Below are positions 49,749 through 59,132 of a stretch of 64,000 bases of DNA, in pieces. Positions within the stretch are counted from its first letter, which is position 1; each line of letters opens with the position of its first letter. The position numbers and the translations under genes are program-made. The notes under the pieces were generated by a model. That model worked only from the letters and a program-made list of their open reading frames with translations, was not told the origin of the DNA and did no database searches. The DNA is from Rhodocyclales bacterium (GTDB taxonomy: Bacteria > Pseudomonadota > Gammaproteobacteria > Burkholderiales > Rhodocyclaceae), in the NCBI GenBank assembly GCA_016235745.1, contig JACRJA010000017.1, positions 1-64,000 of the forward strand, read 5' to 3'.

Positions 49749-51572
49749 ATGACCCAGCTCGCCCTCGCCCGCAAATGGCGTCCCCGCCGCTTCGACGCGC
49801 TCGTGGGGCAAGACCACGTCGTGCGCGCGCTCACGCATGCGCTCGCCACGCAGCGGCTGCACCACGCCTATCTCTTCACCGGCACGCGCGGGGTGGGCAA
49901 GACCACCATCAGCCGCATCTTTGCCAAGGCGCTCAACTGCGAGCGCGGCGTCACGTCCGAGCCCTGCGGGGTCTGTGCCGCCTGTCTGGCCATCGACGCC
50001 GACCGGTTTCCCGACTACGTCGAGATGGACGCCGCCTCCAACCGCGGCGTCGACGACATGGCGGCGCTGCTCGAGCAGGCCGTCTATGCCCCCGTGCAAG
50101 GGCGCTTCAAGGTCTACATGATCGACGAAGTGCACATGCTCACCGGGCACGCCTTCAACGCCATGCTGAAGACCCTCGAAGAGCCGCCCGAGCACGTCAA
50201 GTTCATCCTGGCCACCACCGATCCGCAGAAGATCCCCGTCACGGTGCTGTCGCGCTGCCTGCAGTTCAACCTCCGCTCACTGCCGCCGGCGCTCATCGCC
50301 GAGCACGCTGCCCGTATCCTGGAAGCCGAGGCCGTGCCCTACGAGCGCGGCGCGCTCGAACTCGTGGGGCAAGCCGCGCGCGGTTCCGTGCGTGACGCCC
50401 TCTCGCTCCTCGATCAGGCGCTCGCTTACGGGGCGGGGGAGGTGCGCGAGGCGCAGGTGGCCGAGATGCTGGGCCTGGTGGCGAGCGCCACCTTGCGCGA
50501 ACTCTTCGAGGCCGTGGTGGCGGCCGATGCGCCGGCCGCGCTCGCGCTCGCCGACCGGCTGGCCATGAGCGGTGCCTCGCTCGAATCGGCCCTGGCGGCG
50601 CTCGCCCAGCTCGTGCATCAGCTCGCCGTGCTGCAGTTCGCCCCCGAGGCCGTGGAGCCGCAGACGCATGAGGCGCTCGCCCCGCTTTCCGCCCGGCTCG
50701 ATCCGGAATACCTTCAGCTCGCCTACGACATCCTCACGCACGCGCGCCGCGACCTGCCGCTTGCGCCCGATCCAGCCGTCGGCTTCTCGATGGCGATCTT
50801 ACGATTGCTCGCCTTCGCGCCCCAGGCCACGGCCGCGCCGCCGCCCGCGGTGCCTGGCCCGAGCGCGGCGCCCAGAAGTGATGAGAGCGCAGAAGCAGCC
50901 GAAACGAGCCGCAGCGAGCCGCCTTCCGGACGAACGCACGCACCGTCGACCGCGGCCGGCGAAGCGCGGCACGCCGCGTCTTCGCCGCCGCGCCAGGAGC
51001 AGGGTAGGGCGCTTGGCCCGGCACCGCCCGAGGTCGCCGGGGTTTCTCCGGCGCAGGAAGACGGCATGCCGGTGCAATCTCCTTCCCCCGAGCCGTCCGG
51101 CGCGGCGGAGCCGGGCGTGTCCCTGCGGGAAGACTGGAAAGGCCCTGGCAGCCGAGTCGATGCCTGGCACGAGTGGTTCGCCGCCATGTCCCTCATGGGG
51201 CTTGCGCGCGAGTTCGCGCAGCATTGCCTCTGCCGCGCGGTTGAAAACGACACGGTCGAGCTCCTGCTCGATGCCTCGCACCGCGTGCTGCTCGATCTGC
51301 ATCCAGAATGCGTCGAGCGCATCGCCGAGGCGCTCAGCGAGGTCTTGGGGCGGCGCGTGAACGTGCGCGTCACCCTGGCCGAAGTCGCCGATACGCCGGC
51401 GCAGCGCGAGGCCGAGGCCCGTCGCCAGGCCCATGCTGCCGCCGTCTCCCGTCTGCTCACTCATCCCGTCACCCAGCGGCTCATCGAACGGTTCGACGCC
51501 ACGCTCGACGAAACCAGCGTCACGTGGTCCACCCCCTCACCCCCTTCTGGAGAAACACGCCATGTTCAATAA
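49749..51572 (+). CDS. dnaX: DNA polymerase III subunit tau (clamp loader)
   Basis: 607 residues. Walker [10 protein letters not shown] (45-53), zinc Cys64, Cys73, Cys76, Cys79 (CGVCAACL), Walker [11 protein letters not shown] and sensor 1 region [19 protein letters not shown] form the AAA+ domain. The Pro/Ala-rich tail (~350-450) and C-terminal tau domain follow. I saw no AAAAAAG slippage site, so a separate gamma made by frameshift is not indicated. It overlaps ybaB by 11 bases. Confidence 0.96.
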   Translation: MTQLALARKWRPRRFDALVGQDHVVRALTHALATQRLHHAYLFTGTRGVGKTTISRIFAKALNCERGVTSEPCGVCAACLAIDADRFPDYVEMDAASNRGVDDMAALLEQAVYAPVQGRFKVYMIDEVHMLTGHAFNAMLKTLEEPPEHVKFILATTDPQKIPVTVLSRCLQFNLRSLPPALIAEHAARILEAEAVPYERGALELVGQAARGSVRDALSLLDQALAYGAGEVREAQVAEMLGLVASATLRELFEAVVAADAPAALALADRLAMSGASLESALAALAQLVHQLAVLQFAPEAVEPQTHEALAPLSARLDPEYLQLAYDILTHARRDLPLAPDPAVGFSMAILRLLAFAPQATAAPPPAVPGPSAAPRSDESAEAAETSRSEPPSGRTHAPSTAAGEARHAASSPPRQEQGRALGPAPPEVAGVSPAQEDGMPVQSPSPEPSGAAEPGVSLREDWKGPGSRVDAWHEWFAAMSLMGLAREFAQHCLCRAVENDTVELLLDASHRVLLDLHPECVERIAEALSEVLGRRVNVRVTLAEVADTPAQREAEARRQAHAAAVSRLLTHPVTQRLIERFDATLDETSVTWSTPSPPSGETRHVQ

Positions 51573-51888
51573 GAATGCCCTCTCCGGCCTGATGCGCCAG
51601 GCGCAGCAGATGCAGGAAAACATGAAGAAAGTACAAGACGAGCTCGCCGCGCTCGAAATCGAAGGGCAAGCCGGCGCCGGACTCGTCAAAGTCCTCATGA
51701 CCTGCAAGTACGACGTGCGCCGCGTCAGCATCGACCCCTCGGTGCTCGACGACAAGGAGATGCTCGAGGATCTGATGGCCGCCGCGGTCAATGACGCCGT
51801 GCGCCGGGTCGAAGCGACCACCCAGGAGAAGATGGCCGCCGTCACCGCCGGCATGCCGCTGCCTCCGGGCATGAAACTGCCTTTCTGA
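51562..51888 (+). CDS. ybaB: Nucleoid-associated protein YbaB/EbfC
   Basis: 108 residues. [40 protein letters not shown] and LPPGMKLPF at the C-terminus are the family landmarks. It forms a DNA-binding dimer. Its ATG lies inside the end of dnaX, and recR begins 6 bases after it: the usual dnaX-ybaB-recR operon. Confidence 0.95.
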   Translation: MFNKNALSGLMRQAQQMQENMKKVQDELAALEIEGQAGAGLVKVLMTCKYDVRRVSIDPSVLDDKEMLEDLMAAAVNDAVRRVEATTQEKMAAVTAGMPLPPGMKLPF

Positions 51889-51894
51889 GAGCCC

Positions 51895-52494
51895 ATGCCC
51901 ACGCCGCTCGACGAGCTCATCGAGGCGCTGCGCTGCCTGCCGGGCGTCGGCGTGAAGAGCGCGCAGCGCATGGCGCACCACCTGCTGCAGCGCGAACGGC
52001 GCGGGGCGCAGCGGCTGGCCCGGGCGATCGAAGCGGCGCTCTCCACCCTCACGCACTGCGAGCGCTGCAATGCCTTCAGTCAGACCGCCGTGTGCGCCCG
52101 CTGCAGCGACCCGGCGCGCGATGCCGCGCTCGTGTGCGTGGTCGAATCGCCCGCCGACATGGAAGCGATCGAGCAGACCCATACCTACCGCGGTCTCTAC
52201 TATGTGCTCATGGGGCACTTGTCGCCGCTCGACGGCATCGGTCCCAAAGAGCTCGAACTGGAACGCCTGCTCGCGCGGCTCGCTGCGCCCGAAGTACGCG
52301 AAGTGGTGCTCGCCACCAACTTCACCAACGAGGGCGAAGCCACGGCGCACTGGATCGCCGAACGGGTGCGTCCGCGCGGGGTGACGGTCACGCGCCTGGC
52401 GCGCGGCGTGCCGCTCGGCGGTGAGCTCGAATACGTCGACGCCGCCACCGTGGCGCACGCCCTCATCGATCGCCGCCGTCTCGACGTGAGCTGA
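51895..52494 (+). CDS. recR: Recombination protein RecR
   Basis: 199 residues. HhH motif [17 protein letters not shown], zinc finger [16 protein letters not shown] and Toprim [20 protein letters not shown] complete the RecR plan. With RecO it loads RecA at single-strand gaps. C-terminal [20 protein letters not shown] is the conserved Walker-B-like tail. Confidence 0.97.
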   Translation: MPTPLDELIEALRCLPGVGVKSAQRMAHHLLQRERRGAQRLARAIEAALSTLTHCERCNAFSQTAVCARCSDPARDAALVCVVESPADMEAIEQTHTYRGLYYVLMGHLSPLDGIGPKELELERLLARLAAPEVREVVLATNFTNEGEATAHWIAERVRPRGVTVTRLARGVPLGGELEYVDAATVAHALIDRRRLDVS

Positions 52495-52508
52495 GCGCCG
52501 CTTTCCTC

Positions 52509-52537
52509 TTGGATGCACCCTGGCGATCCTTTATAAT
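52509..52537 (+). promoter_or_regulatory. sigma-70 promoter of petABC
   Basis: TTGGAT (52509-52514) and a perfect TATAAT (52532-52537) are separated by 17 bases, 43 bases before petA. Confidence 0.8.
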
Positions 52538-52580
52538 CTACAAATTTGCACCGTCTTCCCATCTATTGAGGGTTCGCGCC

Positions 52581-53171
52581 ATGAGCAAGGATCAAGCATT
52601 GGACGACAACCGGCGGCAGTTGCTGATCGCCACCTCCGTCGTCGGCGGAGCGGGAGTGGTCGCCGCCGCCGCTCCCTTCGTCGCCAGTCTCACCCCCTCC
52701 GAACGCGCCAAGGCGGCGGGCGCTCCGGCCGAGGCCGACATCAGCAAGCTCGCTCCCGGCGAGATGATGACCGTCGAATGGCGCGGTCAGCCCGTCTGGA
52801 TCCTGCGCCGCACCGAGGCGATGCTCGCCACGCTCGAAGAGGTCGAACCGCAGCTCGCCGACCCCACGTCCGAGAAATCCGTCCAGCCGCCCTACGCCAA
52901 GAACCGGCACCGCTCCATCAAGCCGGAATACCTCGTGGTGATCGGCATCTGCACCCACCTCGGCTGCTCCCCCACGGCCAAGTTCGCCAAGGGCGAGGCG
53001 AGCGGCATCGGCAAGGACTGGCTCGGCGGCTACCTCTGCCCCTGTCACGGCTCACTGTTCGACCTCGCCGCGCGCGTGTTCAAGAGTCAGCCGGCGCCAA
53101 CGAACCTCACCGTGCCGCCGCACCAATACCTGACCGATACCAAGATCCTCATCGGCGAAGACAAAGCTTGA
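52581..53171 (+). CDS. petA: Ubiquinol-cytochrome c reductase Rieske iron-sulfur subunit
   Basis: 196 residues. A twin-arginine-like N-terminus (DDNRRQLLIATSVVGGAGVV) anchors it. The [2Fe-2S] ligands are Cys124 and His126 in CTHLGCS and Cys153 and His156 in CPCHGS; Cys129 and Cys155 form the disulfide. It takes the first electron from ubiquinol in the bc1 complex. petB follows after 16 bases. Confidence 0.97.
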   Translation: MSKDQALDDNRRQLLIATSVVGGAGVVAAAAPFVASLTPSERAKAAGAPAEADISKLAPGEMMTVEWRGQPVWILRRTEAMLATLEEVEPQLADPTSEKSVQPPYAKNRHRSIKPEYLVVIGICTHLGCSPTAKFAKGEASGIGKDWLGGYLCPCHGSLFDLAARVFKSQPAPTNLTVPPHQYLTDTKILIGEDKA

Positions 53172-53187
53172 CGCGCGAGGAAAGAAC

Positions 53188-54453
53188 ATGACCACCAAAT
53201 CCGGCCTGCTTCAGTGGATTGACGAGCGCTTCCCGCTCACCTCCACGATCCGCGAGCATCTCACCGAATACTACGCTCCCAAGAACTTCAACTTCTGGTA
53301 CTACTTCGGCTCGCTGGCGCTTCTCGTGCTGGTGATCCAGATCGTCACTGGCATCTTCCTCGTGATGCACTACAAACCCGACGCCTCGCTCAACGCCTCC
53401 GGCATCCCGGTGGCCTTCGCCAGCGTCGAGTACATCATGCGCGAGGTGCCCGGCGGCTGGTTCATCCGCTACATGCACTCCACCGGCGCCTCGGCCTTCT
53501 TCATCGTGGTCTATCTGCACATGTTCCGCGGCCTGCTCTACGGCTCCTACCGCAAGCCGCGCGAGCTCGTGTGGATCTTCGGCGTGCTCATCTTCCTCGC
53601 CCTGATGGCCGAGGCCTTCATGGGCTATCTCCTGCCCTGGGGCCAGATGTCCTACTGGGGAGCGCAGGTCATCATCAACCTCTTCTCGGCCATCCCCGTG
53701 ATCGGGCCGGATCTCTCCACGGTCATCCGCGGCGACTTCGTCATCTCCGACGCCACCCTCAACCGCTTCTTCTCGCTGCACGTCATCGCCGTGCCGCTGG
53801 TGCTGCTGCTGCTCGTGGCCGCGCACATCATCGCGCTGCACGAAGTCGGCTCCAACAACCCCGACGGCATCGAGATCAAGAAGAAGAAAGACGCCAACGG
53901 CCGCCCGCTCGACGGCATCCCCTTCCATCCGTACTACACGGTGAAGGACATCGTCGGCGTGGCCGGTTTCCTCATCGTCTTCTTCGCGGTGCTCTTCTTC
54001 GTGCCCGAGGCGGGCGGCTACTTCCTCGAATACAACAACTTCATCCCGGCCAACCCCATGGTCACACCGCCGCACATCGCGCCGGTGTGGTACTTCACCC
54101 CCTTCTACTCCATCCTGCGCGCCGTCACCTATCCGCTCTTCGGCATCGACGCCAAGTTCTGGGGGGTGGTGGCCATGGGCGCGGCGGTCATCATCATCGC
54201 CTTCCTGCCCTGGCTCGACCGCGCGCCGGTGAAGTCCATCCGCTACAAGGGGCCGATCTACAAAACCGCACTGACGATCTTCGTCATCTCCTTCCTCATC
54301 CTCGGCTACCTCGGCGTGCTCCCGCCCACTCCGGGCCGGACCCTGGTCTCCCAGATCTGCGCGGTGCTCTACTTCGCCTTCTTCTTGCTGATGCCCTGGT
54401 ACAGCAAGATCGATCCTTGCAAACCCGAACCGGAAAGGGTGACCTGGAAATGA
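53188..54453 (+). CDS. petB: Cytochrome b of the bc1 complex
   Basis: 421 residues, eight or more membrane segments. HSTGASAFFIVVYLHMFRGL and HVIAVPLVLLLLVAAHIIAL carry the four heme-ligand His. MGYLLPWGQMSYWGAQVI (Qo site) and the PPW-like HIAPVWYFTPFYSILRAV are conserved. It holds the Qo and Qi sites. Its stop overlaps the petC ATG (ATGA). Confidence 0.97.
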   Translation: MTTKSGLLQWIDERFPLTSTIREHLTEYYAPKNFNFWYYFGSLALLVLVIQIVTGIFLVMHYKPDASLNASGIPVAFASVEYIMREVPGGWFIRYMHSTGASAFFIVVYLHMFRGLLYGSYRKPRELVWIFGVLIFLALMAEAFMGYLLPWGQMSYWGAQVIINLFSAIPVIGPDLSTVIRGDFVISDATLNRFFSLHVIAVPLVLLLLVAAHIIALHEVGSNNPDGIEIKKKKDANGRPLDGIPFHPYYTVKDIVGVAGFLIVFFAVLFFVPEAGGYFLEYNNFIPANPMVTPPHIAPVWYFTPFYSILRAVTYPLFGIDAKFWGVVAMGAAVIIIAFLPWLDRAPVKSIRYKGPIYKTALTIFVISFLILGYLGVLPPTPGRTLVSQICAVLYFAFFLLMPWYSKIDPCKPEPERVTWK

Positions 54454-55205
54454 AGAACCTCATCGTCCATGCCAAGCGGCTCATCGCGGCCGCGCTCCTC
54501 GCCCCCGCCCTCGTGCTTGCCGCGACCGCCGGACCGCAACTCGACAAGGCGCCCCTGTCCAAGGATGTGGAGCGCCTCAAGCGCGGGGCGACGATCTTCG
54601 TCACCACCTGCCTGGCCTGCCACTCTGCAAGCTTCATGCGCTACAACAAGCTCACCGAGATCGGCTTCACCGAAGAAGAGATCAAGGAAAAGCTGCTGCC
54701 GCCGGATAAAAAGGTGGGCGATCTCATGACCATCGCCATGCGGCCGCAAGACGCCAAGAAATGGTTCGGCGGGGTGGCGCCGCCCGATCTCACCCTGGTG
54801 ACGCGCCAGCGCAATTCCGAGCTCGGCAGCGGTGCAGACTGGGTCTACACCTACCTGCGCACCTTCTACCGCGATCCTACCCGGCCCAACGGCTGGAACA
54901 ACGTCGTCTTCCCTGGCGCAGGCATGCCGCACGTCTTCTGGGAACTCCAGGGCGAACAGACGGCCAAAGTCACCAAGCACCCGGATGGCACCGAGTCGAT
55001 CGAGCTCGTGCTCGCCAAACCCGGCAGCATGAGCACGCAGGAATACGACGAGATGGTGGCCGACGTGGTCTCGTTCATGCAGTGGATGGGCGAGCCGATC
55101 GCCGACAAGCGCAAGTCCATCGGCATTTGGGTGATGATTTACCTGGCCGTGTTCTTTGCGCTTGCCTATGCGCTCAAGAAAGCATATTGGAAAGACGTCC
55201 ATTGA
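54450..55205 (+). CDS. petC: Cytochrome c1 of the bc1 complex
   Basis: 251 residues. Signal/anchor MKNLIVHAKRLIAAALLAPA. Heme motif C54-LAC57-H58 (TCLACHSASFMRYNKL). The axial Met region is PGAGMPHVFWELQGEQ. A C-terminal membrane helix (GIWVMIYLAVFFALAYALKK) completes it. It passes electrons to cytochrome c. Confidence 0.97.
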   Translation: MKNLIVHAKRLIAAALLAPALVLAATAGPQLDKAPLSKDVERLKRGATIFVTTCLACHSASFMRYNKLTEIGFTEEEIKEKLLPPDKKVGDLMTIAMRPQDAKKWFGGVAPPDLTLVTRQRNSELGSGADWVYTYLRTFYRDPTRPNGWNNVVFPGAGMPHVFWELQGEQTAKVTKHPDGTESIELVLAKPGSMSTQEYDEMVADVVSFMQWMGEPIADKRKSIGIWVMIYLAVFFALAYALKKAYWKDVH

Positions 55206-55267
55206 ACCCGGCTGCGGCGGGGCGCCGCGGCTTGGCCGGAAGCTACCTCCGCCCCGTCGTCACGTGC

Positions 55268-55295
55268 GCACCCCGGCCGGGGTGCGTTCGTTTTT
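55268..55295 (+). terminator. Terminator of petABC
   Basis: A perfect 18-base palindrome GCACCCCGG/CCGGGGTGC followed after a few bases by TTTTT. Confidence 0.8.
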
Positions 55296-55313
55296 CTTCG
55301 TGAGACGCATGCC

Positions 55314-55916
55314 ATGATGAACCTCTATTCGGGATCGGTCGATCCCTTCAGCCACCGTTGCCGTATCGTCCTCTATGAAAAGGGGATGGATTTCGAAGTC
55401 ACCGACGTCGATCTGCTCGACAAGCAGGCCGACGTCGCCCGCATCAACCCCTACGGGCGGGTGCCGGTGCTCGTCGACCGCGAGCTCGTGCTCTTCGAGC
55501 CCAACATCATCAACGAGTACATCGACGAGCGTTTCCCCCACCCGCAGCTGATGCCGCCCGACCCCATCCTGCGCGCCCGCGCCCGCCAGCTGCTGCAAAC
55601 GCTGGAGAACGAACTCTTCCGCCACATGCGCGTGCTGGAAGAGGCGCAAGAAGAGGCCTCGCGCGAACAGGCGCGCCAGACGATCCGCGACCAGCTGGTG
55701 CAGCTCGCACCCATCCTCAACCGGCAGAAGTACCTCTTCGGCGAAGACTATTCGATGATCGACGTGGCGATGGCGCCGCTCCTGTGGCGGCTCGAACACT
55801 ACGGCATCGCGCTGCCTGCGGCGGCCTCGCCGATCATGAAGTATGCCGAGCGCCTTTTCAGCCGCCAGGGGTTCATCGACGCCCTCTCGCCTGCCGAAAA
55901 ACTCATGAGGAAGTGA
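55314..55916 (+). CDS. sspA: Stringent starvation protein A
   Basis: 200 residues. The N-terminal thioredoxin-fold GST domain (MMNLYSGSVDPFSHRCRIVL, EKGMDFEVTDVDL, NPYGRVPVLVDRELVLFEPN) and helical C-terminal domain match SspA, an RNA polymerase-associated regulator without GST activity. Position after petABC and before sspB is the classic betaproteobacterial order. Confidence 0.95.
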   Translation: MMNLYSGSVDPFSHRCRIVLYEKGMDFEVTDVDLLDKQADVARINPYGRVPVLVDRELVLFEPNIINEYIDERFPHPQLMPPDPILRARARQLLQTLENELFRHMRVLEEAQEEASREQARQTIRDQLVQLAPILNRQKYLFGEDYSMIDVAMAPLLWRLEHYGIALPAAASPIMKYAERLFSRQGFIDALSPAEKLMRK

Positions 55917-55918
55917 CG

Positions 55919-56329
55919 ATGCTGCCTCCCTCGGCCAAACTCTACCTCGCCCGCGCCCTCTACGACTGGTGCCTCGACCGCGGGCTCACGCCCTACGTCA
56001 GCGCCAAGGTCGAAGGGGCGAGCGTTCCCCGCGGCTACGACCAGGACGGAGTCATCGTGCTCAACCTCGGGCCGGAGGCGACGAACCGCTTCGCCTTCGA
56101 GCCCGACGGTATCTCCTTCCAGGCCCGTTTCGGCGGCAAGGTCTTCGACATCTGGCTGCCGGCGGAAAACGTCCTTGCGATCTACGCCCGCGAGACGGGG
56201 CACGGCATCGCGCTGCCCAACGAGATGTTCACCGCCCCCGAACCCGACGGCGGTCCGACGCCGCCCGACGAACCCGAAGAAAAACCCGCCGGCAAACGCG
56301 GCGGGGGGTTCCTGCGCGTGGTGAAATAG
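55919..56329 (+). CDS. sspB: ClpXP protease specificity-enhancing factor
   Basis: 136 residues. SAKLYLARALYDWCLDRGLT and PYVSAKVEGASVPRGYDQDG begin the tag-binding domain; FQARFGGKVFDIWLPAENVL and IYARETGHGIAL follow. The acidic/Pro linker ends with the ClpX-docking basic tail GGGFLRVVK. It delivers ssrA-tagged proteins to ClpXP. It starts 2 bases after the sspA stop. Confidence 0.95.
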   Translation: MLPPSAKLYLARALYDWCLDRGLTPYVSAKVEGASVPRGYDQDGVIVLNLGPEATNRFAFEPDGISFQARFGGKVFDIWLPAENVLAIYARETGHGIALPNEMFTAPEPDGGPTPPDEPEEKPAGKRGGGFLRVVK

Positions 56330-56335
56330 ACCCGC

Positions 56336-57592
56336 TCAGCCGACGAAGGGAAAGGCTTCCAGTCCGGGAGGCGTTTTCCCTTCCAGGCGCTCGGCGAGCG
56401 CCTGCGCCGAACCGCAGGCGAGCGTCCAACCCAGCGACCCATGGCCGCTGTTCACCCACACGTTTTCCATGGGACTGCGCCCGATGAGCGGCACGCCGCC
56501 CGGGGTCATCGGCCGCAGCCCCGCCCAGGTTTCGGCCGCTTCCAGATCCGCCACGCCGGGCAGCATCGCCTCGGCCCAGCGCCTCAAGGGCGTGATGCGC
56601 TCAGGGCGCACCGAGTCGTCGTAGCCGGCGATCTCGGCAGTACCGGCAAAGCGCAAGCGGTTCCCCAGCCGCGAGCACACGATACGCTTCGATTCGTCGG
56701 TGAGCGAGGCGGTGGGCGCGCGATCCGGCGCGAGAATGGGCGCCGTGAGCGAGTAGCCCTTGACGGGATAGATCGGCGCTTTCATCCCCAGGGGCGCGAG
56801 CAGTCGCGGGCTATCCACCCCGGCGCAGACCACGATCGCCTCGGCCGTGAGCTCGAAGGCGCCGGCCGGCCCCTCGAAGCGCGCCGCCTCGCAGCGGCCT
56901 TTGCCCAAGCGCCAGCCGCTGCAGCGCGTCTCGAAGAGTACCTCGGCCCCAGCCTGGCGTAGCCGCTCTACCATCTCCTCGCAGAAGCGGCGCGCGTCAC
57001 CCGATTCGTCTTCTGGCGCGTACAGGGCACCGCAGAGCTTCGCGGCCACCGCTGCGAGCGCCGGTTCGATCTCCACCGCCTCGCCGGGCGAGAGGGCCCG
57101 GATGGGAATGCCCAGCTCGCGCAATTCCCGCTCGTGCCGCCGCCCGGTTTCCCAGTCGCTCGGCGTGAAGAAAAGGTGCAGAATGCCGCGGGTCTGCACG
57201 TCGTACTCGAGCCCCAGCGCCTCGCGCCAGCGCCGCAGCACCTGGAGGCTATGGCGCGCGAGCAGCGCGATGGCCCGCGTGTTGCGCTCGTGGCGCGAGG
57301 GCAGGCATTCGCGCAGAAACGCCGTGAGCCAGCACCATTGCTGGGAATCGAGCGCAGGGCGCCAGTGAAAGGGCCCGTCCTCGCGCCGTAGTGATTCCAG
57401 CGCGATCAACGGCGCTCTGGGGCTGGACCACGGCTGCGGGTGGCTCACCGAGATCTGCGACCCGTTGGCATAGCTCGCGCCACGCCCCGGCGCCTCGCGC
57501 GCATCCACCAGGGTCACCGTATGCCCTGCTTCCTGCAAGGCCCAGGCGGTGGAGACGCCGATCACGCCGGCGCCGATCACGAGGGTTTTCAT
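56336..57592 (-). CDS. dadA: D-amino-acid dehydrogenase (DadA-type)
   Basis: 418 residues from ATG 57592. The FAD-binding motif IGAGVIGVSTAWALQEAG begins the protein. YANGSQISVSHPQPWSSP and VVCAGVDSPRLLAPLG, TSPGG-like GLRPMTPGGVPLIGRSPMEN and the C-terminal WVNSGHGSLGWTLACGSAQA are the DadA core. It oxidises D-amino acids to oxo acids, feeding electrons to the respiratory chain. The gene converges on sspB. Confidence 0.93.
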   Translation of the reverse strand: MKTLVIGAGVIGVSTAWALQEAGHTVTLVDAREAPGRGASYANGSQISVSHPQPWSSPRAPLIALESLRREDGPFHWRPALDSQQWCWLTAFLRECLPSRHERNTRAIALLARHSLQVLRRWREALGLEYDVQTRGILHLFFTPSDWETGRRHERELRELGIPIRALSPGEAVEIEPALAAVAAKLCGALYAPEDESGDARRFCEEMVERLRQAGAEVLFETRCSGWRLGKGRCEAARFEGPAGAFELTAEAIVVCAGVDSPRLLAPLGMKAPIYPVKGYSLTAPILAPDRAPTASLTDESKRIVCSRLGNRLRFAGTAEIAGYDDSVRPERITPLRRWAEAMLPGVADLEAAETWAGLRPMTPGGVPLIGRSPMENVWVNSGHGSLGWTLACGSAQALAERLEGKTPPGLEAFPFVG

Positions 57593-57892
57593 GGGGTACG
57601 TTCCTCCATTTGGGCAGACTTCAGTGTAGCTCACGCAGTGTGCGCCGGCGTCATTTTCGTGGCAAACTTACCGCCGCTTTGGTAAGGAACGCCTCATGGA
57701 CCAACGCATCAGTCGGGTTCGCTTCCACTGCACCAGCCTCGGTCTGCGCTGGGATGGTTTTCCCAGTAACCTTATGCATAGTAGATCGGCATGATGCTGC
57801 AGCGGACGACGCCACTACGGTTCGAACCGCTCTACGGTACGTCCTCCGATTGGGAATGTCTCGAGAATCTGCTGGTCGCGAACGGATAAAAA
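57593..57892. other. AT-richer border region with two short ORFs
   Basis: MDQRISRVRFHCTSLGLRWD-type ORF (57696-57794, 32 codons) has an AAGGAA Shine-Dalgarno. It overlaps a second ORF (57791-57889, MMLQRTTPLRFEPLYGTSSD..., 32 codons) as ATGA; that one ends 3 bases before the CARF protein. They may be one frameshifted gene or small coupled leaders. A TTACC-N-GGTAA inverted repeat lies just upstream (57669-57684). I do not recognise either product. Confidence 0.45.
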
Positions 57893-58747
57893 ATGAATTT
57901 AATGGAGAAAATAAAGTCTAAGCTTTGGATGGGAAGTAAAGAGGTATTGCTGGTTTTTTTAGGGACCTTATGCTTTGCCATTGGATCGAGCTGGATATCG
58001 GAGTCGATTGACTTGAAGGAATTGAGCTTCGATGTCTCGATGTTTTCCATTGGGTTGTCCGTAAGTGTTATTGGCGCTTACTTGGCGATACATTTCGGCA
58101 GGAAGTTGCTGCCAATTACCACATTGCGGCAAAGGGACGAGCCCAGGCCGCATAAAGTATTGCTCATGTTTGTTTCCACTGCGAATCCGCTGCCAAAAAA
58201 AACAGATAATGGATGGATGCTCGAAAAAGAGGGAAAAATCGTCAAACTGGAACCTTCTTTGGATGAGGTGATCCAGCAGAAAATCAACGGAGTACCATTT
58301 CCGTGGCAACAACTCTTACGTGCCATCAAGACGCACCAGAAAGAAGGATCTCCTCGCGTCGAGGCGGTATACCTCATCGGTTCGGGCGACATTTGCGAAG
58401 GAAAAGGATCTCATGGACAGTTGAATACGGCGGTGGAATTCATTCGCTTTTATTTTCCGGAGCTTAAAAAAATAGAGGGGTGACCGCGTGATCGAGGTAT
58501 TGATTTCGAAAATATGAATGAGATCATCAGCCTATTGAACGATTTGGTGAATGAAGCAAAGGAAGATGGTTATCAGGAAAAAGACATCATGATCGACATA
58601 ACCGGCGGACAAAAAACTGCGAGCGTCGCAGGTGCGCTCGTCACCCTTCATCACTCCGAGCTGGAATTCCAGTACGTGGGAACCAACGCCCCTTACGTGA
58701 CGAAGAGTTTCAACGCCATTCTTGCCGAACGCGGTGAGCCGGGTTGA
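57893..58747 (+). pseudogene. Two-TM membrane protein with CARF-like domain, one in-frame TGA
   Basis: Read through the TGA at 58481-58483 it would be 284 residues. Two membrane segments (about 17-35 and 50-67) precede a cytosolic CARF-like domain: KVLLMFVSTANPL (first strand), a FPWQQLLRAI helix, VEAVYLIGSGDICEGKGSHG, GIDFENMNEIISLL, and DITGGQKTASVAGA (235-248), the ligand-binding signature, then LEFQYVGTNAP. CARF domains bind cyclic oligoadenylates made by type III CRISPR; membrane CARF proteins (Cam1 type) depolarise cells. The stop falls at residue 197, in a linker, in both halves' frame. The rest would have to restart at ATG 58514, which lacks a Shine-Dalgarno. Composition is AT-richer than its neighbours. 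CARF identity is from motif recognition, not a search. Confidence 0.7.
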
Positions 58748-58786
58748 TCGCTTGCCTGCGGAGCAAGTCAAGCTTGTCATCGCTGT

Positions 58787-59104
58787 CTACTCGAGGCGCT
58801 CTAGCAGGCCGAACTCCTGGGGAAGGCGTTTCAGGGCAAGGACATCGAGTAGCGTACCTTCGGGAAGCCGTTCCAGCAGGCGGAAGACGACGGCTTGATC
58901 TCCTGGGTCGAGCCGAACTGCCTGGCGGTTTCGCGGTACGGGCAGACCGAGGAGTTCGCTGAGATGAAGGGCCGTGGTTTCGTGCCCGATCGCCGAGACG
59001 AACCCTTGCCGGAGAAGAGAACGGATTTCTTCGAGGGGGATGGGACCGCGGAAGCGGTACAGACCGTAATCGGTGACTACGGGGGAATTGAGGAGATAGC
59101 GCAT
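58787..59104 (-). CDS. crn2: DUF1874 protein, AcrIII-1/Crn2-type cA4 ring nuclease
   Basis: 105 residues from ATG 59104, with GGAGAG 9 bases earlier. The match is full-length: MRYLLNSPVVTDYGLYRFR, IPLEEIRSLLRQGFVSAIGH, ETTALHLSELLGLPVPRNRQ, AVVFRLLERLPEGTLLDVLA and PQEFGLLERLE. His41 in SAIGHETT aligns with the catalytic His47 of the SIRV1 gp29 anti-CRISPR (SIGHDST). This family cleaves cyclic tetra-adenylate and so silences type III CRISPR effectors; cellular members are called Crn2. It is convergent with the CARF gene, 39 bases apart. No Cas gene is present here. Confidence 0.85.
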   Translation of the reverse strand: MRYLLNSPVVTDYGLYRFRGPIPLEEIRSLLRQGFVSAIGHETTALHLSELLGLPVPRNRQAVRLDPGDQAVVFRLLERLPEGTLLDVLALKRLPQEFGLLERLE

Positions 59105-59132
59105 GATGTCGTCTCTCCGTGGAGCGGAGGTG

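Noticed and set aside
58481-58483. Selenocysteine at the TGA of the CARF-like gene
   Set aside because: No SECIS-like hairpin is evident directly after the codon and no selenoprotein family member is known among CARF proteins.
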